Source: JAJDFU01 sp964640855
Lineage (GTDB): Bacteria; Bacteroidota; Bacteroidia; Chitinophagales; Saprospiraceae
Direction: 5' to 3'
NCBI GenBank assembly: GCA_964640855.1
Contig: CAZXIX010000005.1
Span: 26,755-90,754, forward strand
Length of the DNA: 64,000 bases
The notes beneath the pieces were generated by a model. It had not been told where the DNA came from. It was given only the letters and a program-made list of their open reading frames with translations, and did not search any database. Shown in pieces: positions 1 to 7,559 of the stretch (its first letter is position 1; every line of letters begins with the position of its first letter). A program made the translations under genes and the position numbers.

Positions 1-1380
1 TTGATTCCCCTTTCCAGTGCGAAAAGCCAGACCCTGTCTGACTCGCTAAAATCCATTTTGGAGGCCAACAGTTCGGCCATATTCGAATTGTCGGGGCTCT
101 CATTCGGGGGAGCTTCTACGGCTCTGATCAGCCCGTCCGGCAATGTGACGACTGCAGTTTCCGGCACCAGTATTCCGGGCGTGGACATGACGCCGGAGAA
201 CTTGCTGGGAGCTTCCGACTTCACCCAGACCCTGATGGCCGTTTTGACATTCGCCCTGGCGGAGGAAGGAGCCCTCAGCCTGGCGGACCCGGTCGGTACC
301 TATCTTTCAGTGGATTCATTAAACAACGTGCCCGGCAACCTTACGCTGGAGCAATTGCTGAGTCATACCTCCGGGCTTTTTAACTTTTCGGATGCCAGCG
401 ATTACAAGAGCACGCTTCTTTTTGATGTCACCCGCGCCTTTTCGCCCGGTGAGATTACTCAATTATTTGTGGAAGGCGCTTCTTCGCCGGGTAGCTTCTC
501 CTATACCAATACCGGATATCTGGTGTTGGGGATGGTTCTCGAGTCGGCCAATGGATCGGAAACGCTTCAGGAGAGTATGGACAGGCTGGTGCTCAATCCC
601 GCTGGAGTCCAAAATATGCCGATCTATCAGGCCAGCGATCCGGAAAACCTGGCGCCCTTGTTTGACGACGTTTTTGGTACCGGCTTTCCCAATCAATTGA
701 CTCCTCATACCTCTGTATTTACGGGGGCCGGTTTTGCCGGGAATGTGTCGGGCACTCCTTCGGATATGATCCGGGTGATGCAGGCCCTGGCGGCGGGAGA
801 ATTGATCAGCGAGAATAGCCTGCAACAAATGTTAACCTTCACGGCGGTCAACGGCCGACTAGCCGATCGATATGGCCTCGGGGTAGAGGAGTTCAGCCTG
901 GAGGTTGGCGGAGAAGAAAAACCCTACATCGGTCACTCGGGGGGTATCAATTACCAGACTTTGGTCCTGTATTCTTTGGAGGACTCGGTGGGTGTGGCCC
1001 TGAGCACGAATAATGCCCTGGGAAGCCGGGAGGCTTTGTTGGAGACCGCCAATCAGTACTTTCAGGCATTCGATGCTTTGGAAGACGATACGGTTACCAG
1101 CCTTGTACCGGTGATCCCGGGTGAGGTTCCCTTTTCTCTTTTTCCCAACCCGGTAAGCGATCAGCTAACGGTAAGTTTTGAATTGTCGGAAAGCGCCTGG
1201 GTCGGCATGACCCTGCGGGATGCTGCCGGCCGGGAAATCCAGACGATGCAGGTTCAGCAAAGAGCGGCAGGAAAATATCAGGAACCGATCTCCGTGGTAG
1301 GAAATCTGCCGGCCGGATACTATTTCCTCCAAATAAGCATAAACGGGAAACCCAGTGCCCGGGCTTTTGTGAAGCAGTAA
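1..1380 (+). CDS. Beta-lactamase-like (pseudo-enzyme) surface protein with T9SS sorting domain, 5' partial
   Basis: The frame is already open at base 1 and there is no signal peptide, so the true start lies upstream of the window; the TTG at base 1 is not a convincing start. Residues about 10-360 have the serine beta-lactamase / penicillin-binding fold (PF00144-like): the LLSHTSG motif, a YxN-type Y168-T-N170 and an HxG-type H312-S-G. The SxxK position reads D73-F-T-Q76, so both catalytic residues appear lost. Residues from about 375 form a type A T9SS C-terminal sorting domain (FPNPVSDQLTV, ending in AFVKQ), which predicts secretion and surface anchoring. It is closely related to two domains in the giant protein encoded downstream. 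A binding or structural role is inferred from the missing residues; the ligand is unknown. Confidence 0.8.
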   Translation: MIPLSSAKSQTLSDSLKSILEANSSAIFELSGLSFGGASTALISPSGNVTTAVSGTSIPGVDMTPENLLGASDFTQTLMAVLTFALAEEGALSLADPVGTYLSVDSLNNVPGNLTLEQLLSHTSGLFNFSDASDYKSTLLFDVTRAFSPGEITQLFVEGASSPGSFSYTNTGYLVLGMVLESANGSETLQESMDRLVLNPAGVQNMPIYQASDPENLAPLFDDVFGTGFPNQLTPHTSVFTGAGFAGNVSGTPSDMIRVMQALAAGELISENSLQQMLTFTAVNGRLADRYGLGVEEFSLEVGGEEKPYIGHSGGINYQTLVLYSLEDSVGVALSTNNALGSREALLETANQYFQAFDALEDDTVTSLVPVIPGEVPFSLFPNPVSDQLTVSFELSESAWVGMTLRDAAGREIQTMQVQQRAAGKYQEPISVVGNLPAGYYFLQISINGKPSARAFVKQ

Positions 1381-1831
1381 GGGTTTTATCTGCGATTTTT
1401 TAAGCCGGCAAGGCAGGCCCTGATTTTTGCTTTTGTTTTTTGGGTAATGTATGGAATATAAAAAATCGCTGTTTTATTAAATTGAGTATTCTGTTTAGGA
1501 AATAAAAATAATAATATTTTATAAAAACATTATGCTGGCGTTACAGATAAAAAAAGATGGAATTTACCCACTTATTTAATTATCGATTGAACTCTGGTAT
1601 TTCACTAAAAGGCTAGGGAAAAAACCCTTTAGCTTGGATTTTGTTCAAAAAATCGGTCGTGTTGGCAGGATAGGCGGTTAACAGAATATTAATATTTAAT
1701 ATGCTCAAAATTAAAATTCCTTTAATAGACAGAGTTAGATTATTGGCCGGTAATTTCTCAATTTAAAGCTTCGGTGATAAAGAGCATGCTCTTTTCTTGC
1801 CGAGTATCCCCTGACATTTTTTAACCACTTA
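1381..1831. other. AT-rich intergenic region
   Basis: No gene was recognised in this 451-base gap. It is much richer in A and T than the flanking genes. A weak GC-rich fold followed by T runs lies at about 1403-1441 and may end transcription of the preceding gene. A perfect 16-bp palindrome at 1778-1793 lies 38 bases before the next start codon and is listed separately. Confidence 0.5.
1778..1793. promoter_or_regulatory. Perfect 16-bp palindrome, candidate operator or RNA hairpin
   Basis: AAAGAGCATGCTCTTT reads the same on both strands and is followed by further T residues. It lies shortly upstream of the secreted protein gene starting at 1832. A dimeric-regulator binding site is one reading; a short terminator for transcription entering from upstream is the other. 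No partner regulator is visible nearby. Confidence 0.35.
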
Positions 1832-2848
1832 ATGCTCATAATTATGTATTCTCTTTTCCACAAAGGGGTATTAACAAGTTTGTTAGTGCTCTCTTCTGTG
1901 CTCTCTGTTAAGGCACAGGATGTAACGATTGTTGTTTCCGGCAACATCACTGCTGACGTAACCTGGGTTTCCACCGAGGTTTACCGTCTTGACGGCTTCG
2001 TGTTCGTGGAGCCTGGCGTAACCCTCACCATCGAGCCTGGTACGGTGATCAAGGGGTTGGAAGATCCTTCCAACGATGACAATGCCAGTGCATTGATCAT
2101 TGCCCGCGGCGCTACGATCATTGCCGATGGTACGGAAGAAGCTCCGATTATCTTCACCGCTGAGGATGACGACACCTCGGATCCCTTTGACCTGGATCAA
2201 TTCCAGACGGGACTGTGGGGAGGCTTGATCCTGCTGGGCAATGCCCCCTTGAACTCGCCCGAAAGTGGATTCAACGGCGAATTCATCGAAGAATTCATCG
2301 AAGGGATTCCCGAAGAAAGAAGTCCGCTGGGAGCCTTTGGTGGAAACAACCCGGAAGACAATTCGGGTATTGTACGCTACGTATCCATCCGCCACGCAGG
2401 TGCTGAATTGATTGCCAATGAGGAGATCAATGGCTTGACTCTGGGCGGTGTAGGTAGAGGAACCATCGTGGATTTCATAGAAGTTTATGCCAACGACGAC
2501 GACGGAATCGAGTGGTTTGGCGGCAATGTGGACGTGAAGCATGCCGTGGTTGCTTTCGTTGCGGATGATTCCTACGATTACGATCAGGGAGCCAACTTCA
2601 GAGGCCAGTTCTGGTTCTCTATCGGAGCCAACGAGGCGGGGTCCAACCGTGCCGGTGAGCACGACGGTGCTACCTCTCCGGAGAGTGCTCAGCCCTTTAC
2701 TACGCCCAACATTTCCAATGTTACCTACATTGGTAAGGGTATTGCTCCTCAGGGAGAGCCCGAGATCATCCTTTTCCGTGACAACGCGGTGGCCGCTATC
2801 GCAATTCTCTTTTCTGCGAGTCCAACTCCGGACACCGTGTCGAGTTGA
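1832..2848 (+). CDS. Secreted parallel-beta repeat protein, 5' fragment (frameshifted)
   Basis: Encodes an N-terminal signal peptide (hydrophobic segment ending SVKAQ) followed by the ITADVTW...EPGVTLTIEPGTVIKG arrangement typical of Bacteroidota secreted proteins predicted to form a right-handed beta helix. Either ATG at 1832 or ATG at 1844 could be the start; both keep the signal peptide. The frame ends at 2848 after an aberrant tail beginning at about 2789. Inserting one G in the stretch GCGGTGG at 2786-2792 would give FRDNAGGRYRNSLFCE and join this fragment to the next frame. The full-length product would be about 494 residues. Function unknown; extracellular. Confidence 0.75.
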   Translation: MLIIMYSLFHKGVLTSLLVLSSVLSVKAQDVTIVVSGNITADVTWVSTEVYRLDGFVFVEPGVTLTIEPGTVIKGLEDPSNDDNASALIIARGATIIADGTEEAPIIFTAEDDDTSDPFDLDQFQTGLWGGLILLGNAPLNSPESGFNGEFIEEFIEGIPEERSPLGAFGGNNPEDNSGIVRYVSIRHAGAELIANEEINGLTLGGVGRGTIVDFIEVYANDDDGIEWFGGNVDVKHAVVAFVADDSYDYDQGANFRGQFWFSIGANEAGSNRAGEHDGATSPESAQPFTTPNISNVTYIGKGIAPQGEPEIILFRDNAVAAIAILFSASPTPDTVSS

Positions 2849-3312
2849 ACTTTGATGAGCCGCTGACTTCCAATACACAGTTGAACGCCGGCAACCTGCA
2901 GGTTCAATTCTCTACTTTCGGTGGAGGCCTGCTGTTCATCTCCAGCGTTGCTTTCAACATTTCTGAAGCCAACCAGGTGCCTTCTGACGATCCTGATTTT
3001 GCGCTTCAGAACAACCAGTTGAACCTGGCCCGTAACGTAGCCGCCGGCATCTTCGGTGCTCCCACTGCGCTGAACGTATTGGCCCAGACCTGCCCGGTCG
3101 TATCCATCAGCCGCGAAGACAACAGCGGCGGTTTGGATCCTCGTACCACTTCCGATGAAGCGACCAACTTCTCCGGCAATATTTTTGGCGACGACTTCTT
3201 TGAGCAGGTTGATTACCGGGGTGCTTTCGGACCGAATGTAGAAGATTTCTGGGCCGGCTGGACTTACGTCGCCAAGCGCAACATCTTCGCTGCCGAACTG
3301 CAGAACAATTAA
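2845..3312 (+). CDS. Secreted parallel-beta repeat protein, 3' fragment (frameshifted)
   Basis: This is the C-terminal part of the gene begun at 1832, in the next frame. The homologous frame is open upstream of the TTG at 2845, back to about 2787, reading NSGHRVELNFDEP. It ends with a DFFEQVDYRGAFGPN motif and WAGWTYVAK, a common ending in this beta-helix family, so the 3' end is intact. No T9SS sorting domain follows, which is usual for the family. It is unlikely to be translated alone, because TTG at 2845 lacks a leader and a signal peptide. Confidence 0.65.
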   Translation: MNFDEPLTSNTQLNAGNLQVQFSTFGGGLLFISSVAFNISEANQVPSDDPDFALQNNQLNLARNVAAGIFGAPTALNVLAQTCPVVSISREDNSGGLDPRTTSDEATNFSGNIFGDDFFEQVDYRGAFGPNVEDFWAGWTYVAKRNIFAAELQNN

Positions 3313-3338
3313 TTATTTGATCTACTAAAACTCACGAA

Positions 3339-6300
3339 ATGAATTTTTGGAACCAAATTGGCTCCAATAGGCAAATGCTTAAAACAGCCCTGAGGGGTAT
3401 GTTTCTGGCTCTTTGCTTGTTGAGCATTAACCTGGTTTACGGCCAGCTAGCCTACGTGGCTAACAACGCATCGAATGATGTGGCAGTCGTAGACCTTTCT
3501 ACCGGCGATGTGGTGGCTACCATCGCATTGACGGGGGCACCGGTGAAAATCGCCGTAGCCCCGGACGGCTCGCAGATCGCTGCTGCGGGTACCACCTTTG
3601 TTTCTTTCCTCGATCCCTCTGACAACAGTGTGATCAATGAGGTAACCAACGGAACGGAGGTACGTGAAGTCCTTTACTCTCCAGATGGCAGCACGGTCTA
3701 TACTGTTGACCAGTTGACTACCCTGATCCAGCCTTTCGATGCTGCCACTCAGGCTGAAGGTGCCTTCGGCTTCTTGCTGAGCGGTACCGGGCCTTTGGCG
3801 GGCGCTTTCGATCCTGCCACCGGAAATCTATTGGTTGTGAACAATGGTTCCGGTAACCTGGCCAACTTTACGGTCGGACCACTGACTCAGCAATTACCGA
3901 ACATCCCTGTCGGGCAGGCCCCGCAGGATATCGTTTTCGACCCAAGCGGCAACATTGCCTATGTTCCCAACTTCAACAACAACAACGTTTCAGTTGTAGA
4001 TATCTCAGCCGGTACGTCTACCACCATCGCTGGTTTCGACAGCCCGATCGCTGCGGAGATCACCCCCGACGGATCCACCCTTTTTGTGATTAACGATGGG
4101 GACAACACCATTGCCGTTGTGGACATCGCTTCCGGTGAGATCACAAGCACCCTTACCGTAGGTTCTGAACCTCGCGGGCTGGCGGTTTCTGCAGATGGCT
4201 CCATCCTCGTCGTAACCAACTCCGCAGACGATAACATCAGCGTGATTGACGTAGCTACCGGAACCGTTACCAGCACCATTGACGGAGTAGGTGACAGCCC
4301 GGTTAGCGTCGTAATCGTCGCTGGCGAGGAAACTGGAGGACCTGATCTCCAGGAAGCCATCGACGAGGTCGTAAGCAACCAGACGATCACTGAGGTTCTG
4401 GGCCTTAACTTCGGCGGCGTCAGCACCGGAGTCATTGCTGCTGACGGCACGGTTTTTACCTCCGTAAGCGGCGTATCTATTCCCGATGTGGACTTGACTC
4501 CGGACCAGCGCCTGGGGGTCTCCGAGTTCACTCAGACGGTATTGGCTACATTGGCTCTTGCTTTGGAAGAAGACGGAGCTTTGACGCTCGATCAGACCGT
4601 AGGCGACCTGATCGACGTTTCCGGCCTGACCAACATACCCGGTGACCGTACGGTTGAGCAGTTGCTGAACCACACCAGCGGCTATGCCAACTTTGCCGAT
4701 TCGGACGATTACCAGAGTACCATTCTGTTTGATGCCACCCGGGCATTCACCCCGGAAGAGATCACCGAGCTTTTCGTAGGTCCGGCTGCCGGTGCAGGTA
4801 CCTTTTCTTACTCCAACACCAACTTCCTGGTATTGGGTCTGGTACTGGAAGCTGCCGGAGGCGGGACGCTGCAATCTCTGATCGATGATCTCATTGCCGG
4901 CCCTGCCGGGTTGAGCGGCGTTGAACTGTATTCCGGCACAGATCCCGACGATCTGGCACTCCTCTTCGCCGACGTGTTCGGAACCGGATTTCCCCAACAG
5001 CTTTCCCCCAATACTTCCGTACTGACTGGCGCCAGCTTTGCCGGCAATCTGCTGGCTACTCCGGCTGATATGGTACAATTCATCCAGGCAGTAGATCAGG
5101 GAAATGTGATCTCGGAAGCAGGTGTTGAAAAGCTGTTGACCTTCATGCCTTCCGCCGATCGTATTGGAACCGGATATGGTCTCGGTATCGAGGAATTTGA
5201 AGTAGAGATCAACGGAACCGCAACTACAGTGGTCGGTCATACAGGGAATATCAACTACGTTTCTACTCTGCTTTACAGCCCCCTGGCAGATGTGGGCGCC
5301 TACGTGGTGACCTCCAACGGAGTGGCTACCGAGCAGCAGGTATTTGACCTGGCCCTTGAATTGCTGAATGTTTCTGTAGATTCCATTCCTGAGCCCCCTG
5401 TTGAGGAAGGAGATACGGCTTTTGTACAGATCGTACACAACGCAGCCGATCCGGCTGCCGAAGTAGTCGACATCTACGTCGTGGAGGGTATGGATACCAC
5501 CAAGCTGGATGATGTTGCCTTCCGCACAGCCACGGCCTTCCTGCCGCTTCCTGCCGGCACGGACCTCGAAGTAGTGGTTGCCGGACCGGACAGCGAGAGT
5601 GCTGACGAAGGGCTGGCTACCTTCACCTTCAATCTGGCTGCCGACTCTTCTTACTATCTGGTCGCCAACGGCGTCCTGGAAGTGGATTCTTTCGCAGCCA
5701 ACCCGGAAGGTTTGGACATTGGGTTCAACCTGTTCCCCTTTGAAGGAGCCCGCCAGGAAGGTGTTACGGACACCCTGGTTGACGTCAACGTCTTCCACGG
5801 ATCCACAGACGCACCCAATGTGGGCGTAAATGCCAACGGAGGCGTTATCATTCCCGGATTCTCTTACGGTGACTTCTCAGGCTACCTGAGCGTACCGGCT
5901 CAGGCTTATCAGTTGGACATAACTCCGGGTGGAGATACCAGCACGGTATTGTTCTCCTTCGAAGCAGACCTGAGCGGAGCTGCCGGAGGGGCAGCCCTTG
6001 TTTTGGCCAGTGGCTTTGTAGACACAGCGGCTAATGCGGGTGGTGCCGAATTCGGTCTGTTGGCTGTTTTCGCCGACGGTAGTTCTGCTTTGTTGCCCGT
6101 GGTAGCGGATACAGTTCCTCCTGCCGGAGATACGGCTTTTGTACAGATCGTACACAACGCAGCCGATCCCGCTGCCGGGGTAGTCGACATTTACGTCGTG
6201 GAGGGTATGGATACCACCAAGCTGGATGATGTTGCCTTCCGCACAGCCACGGCCTTCCTGCCGCTTCCTGCCGGCACGGACCTCGAAGTAGTGGTTGCCG

Positions 6301-7559
6301 GACCGGACAGCGAGAGTGCTGACGAAGGGCTGGCTACCTTCACCTTCAATCTGGCTGCCGACTCTTCTTACTATCTGGTCGCCAACGGCGTCCTGGAAGT
6401 GGATTCTTTCGCAGCCAACCCGGAAGGTTTGGACATTGGGTTCAACCTGTTCCCCTTTGAAGGAGCCCGCCAGGAAGGTGTTACGGACACCCTGGTTGAC
6501 GTCAACGTCTTCCACGGATCCACAGACGCACCCAATGTGGGCGTAAATGCCAACGGAGGCGTTATCATTCCCGGATTCTCTTACGGTGACTTCTCAGGCT
6601 ACCTGAGCGTACCGGCTCAGGCTTATCAGTTGGACATAACTCCGGGTGGAGATACCAGCACGGTATTGTTCTCCTTCGAAGCAGACCTGAGCGGAGCTGC
6701 CGGAGGGGCAGCCCTTGTTTTGGCCAGTGGCTTTGTAGACACAGCGGCTAATGCGGGTGGTGCCGAATTCGGTCTGTTGGCTGTTTTCGCTGATGGTATG
6801 GCGGTGCTACTGCCTGCTGTTCAGGACACTGTGCCTGCGGATACCGGTGCCTTTACCCTGCAACTGTTTCACGCTTCCGACCTCGAAGGTGGCGTTGACG
6901 CTATCGATAATGCTCCGAACTTCGCGGCTATCATCGATACGCTGGAAGGCGAATTCGAGAACACCTTGATCCTTTCCGGTGGTGACAACTTCATCCCCGG
7001 TCCGTTCTTCAATGCGGCCGGCGACGGTTCTCTGCGTCCTGTTTTCCAGGATATTTATCAGACATTGTTCGACGAACCCGGCCTGACCAATATTCGGGAA
7101 GCGCCCGGACGCGCCGACATTACCATCATGAACATCATTGGTTTTGATGCTTCGGCTGTGGGTAACCATGAATTTGATGCGGGTACGGATGCCTTAGCGG
7201 ACATCATTGGAACCGATATTCGCGGTGAAGCCTTGAGTGATGTACGCTGGTTGGGCGCTCAGTTCCCGTATTTGTCTGCCAACCTGGATTTCAGTGGAGA
7301 TGGAGCCTTGAGCGAACTAGCCACCATGGATATCCTCGACAATACGGCTTTCCGTTCTACTCCTGGCGACCTTGCGGCTGCTGCCGAAGCTCCGAAGCTG
7401 GCTCCTGCCACGACCATCGAGCGGGGTGGTGAGACCATCGGTGTCATCGGTGCCACTACACAGTTTGTGGAATCTATTTCTTCTACCGGTGGTGTGGAGG
7501 AAACCAGCAGTGACGGTACGATAAGCATGTCTGCTTTGCTGCGGTCATACAGCCGGTGA
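3339..7559 (+). CDS. Giant mosaic surface protein, N-terminal part: YVTN propeller, pseudo-beta-lactamase, two DUF4397, 5'-nucleotidase start
   Basis: A signal peptide ends at about residue 36 (NLVYGQ). Residues 37-330 are a YVTN-type beta-propeller (repeats such as GDNTIAVVDIASGEI). Residues 336-685 are a beta-lactamase-like domain keeping Y491-S-N493 and H634-T-G but with E396-F-T-Q399 where SxxK is expected. Two nearly identical DUF4397 domains start at residues 692 and 931. From about residue 1170 comes a bifunctional 5'-nucleotidase / metallophosphatase domain with LFHASDLEGG, GGDNF and GNHEFD metal-binding motifs. The frame is cut inside this domain at 7559. Restoring one G at about 7538 (CTTTGCTG to CTTTGGCTG) gives SALAAVIQPVIDGF and joins it to the frame at 7556. 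Likely cell-surface nucleotide or phosphate scavenging, inferred from the nucleotidase. Confidence 0.85.
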   Translation: MNFWNQIGSNRQMLKTALRGMFLALCLLSINLVYGQLAYVANNASNDVAVVDLSTGDVVATIALTGAPVKIAVAPDGSQIAAAGTTFVSFLDPSDNSVINEVTNGTEVREVLYSPDGSTVYTVDQLTTLIQPFDAATQAEGAFGFLLSGTGPLAGAFDPATGNLLVVNNGSGNLANFTVGPLTQQLPNIPVGQAPQDIVFDPSGNIAYVPNFNNNNVSVVDISAGTSTTIAGFDSPIAAEITPDGSTLFVINDGDNTIAVVDIASGEITSTLTVGSEPRGLAVSADGSILVVTNSADDNISVIDVATGTVTSTIDGVGDSPVSVVIVAGEETGGPDLQEAIDEVVSNQTITEVLGLNFGGVSTGVIAADGTVFTSVSGVSIPDVDLTPDQRLGVSEFTQTVLATLALALEEDGALTLDQTVGDLIDVSGLTNIPGDRTVEQLLNHTSGYANFADSDDYQSTILFDATRAFTPEEITELFVGPAAGAGTFSYSNTNFLVLGLVLEAAGGGTLQSLIDDLIAGPAGLSGVELYSGTDPDDLALLFADVFGTGFPQQLSPNTSVLTGASFAGNLLATPADMVQFIQAVDQGNVISEAGVEKLLTFMPSADRIGTGYGLGIEEFEVEINGTATTVVGHTGNINYVSTLLYSPLADVGAYVVTSNGVATEQQVFDLALELLNVSVDSIPEPPVEEGDTAFVQIVHNAADPAAEVVDIYVVEGMDTTKLDDVAFRTATAFLPLPAGTDLEVVVAGPDSESADEGLATFTFNLAADSSYYLVANGVLEVDSFAANPEGLDIGFNLFPFEGARQEGVTDTLVDVNVFHGSTDAPNVGVNANGGVIIPGFSYGDFSGYLSVPAQAYQLDITPGGDTSTVLFSFEADLSGAAGGAALVLASGFVDTAANAGGAEFGLLAVFADGSSALLPVVADTVPPAGDTAFVQIVHNAADPAAGVVDIYVVEGMDTTKLDDVAFRTATAFLPLPAGTDLEVVVAGPDSESADEGLATFTFNLAADSSYYLVANGVLEVDSFAANPEGLDIGFNLFPFEGARQEGVTDTLVDVNVFHGSTDAPNVGVNANGGVIIPGFSYGDFSGYLSVPAQAYQLDITPGGDTSTVLFSFEADLSGAAGGAALVLASGFVDTAANAGGAEFGLLAVFADGMAVLLPAVQDTVPADTGAFTLQLFHASDLEGGVDAIDNAPNFAAIIDTLEGEFENTLILSGGDNFIPGPFFNAAGDGSLRPVFQDIYQTLFDEPGLTNIREAPGRADITIMNIIGFDASAVGNHEFDAGTDALADIIGTDIRGEALSDVRWLGAQFPYLSANLDFSGDGALSELATMDILDNTAFRSTPGDLAAAAEAPKLAPATTIERGGETIGVIGATTQFVESISSTGGVEETSSDGTISMSALLRSYSR
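5475..6790 (+). repeat. Tandem direct repeat, 717-bp period, 599 bp perfect identity
   Basis: Bases 5475-6073 and 6192-6790 are identical by direct comparison; similarity with a few substitutions extends back to 5411 and 6128. Each unit encodes one DUF4397 domain (239 residues per period), so the duplication is in frame. Identity at every third codon position implies very recent duplication or gene conversion. A third, diverged DUF4397 copy lies near 9905-10600. Confidence 0.95.
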
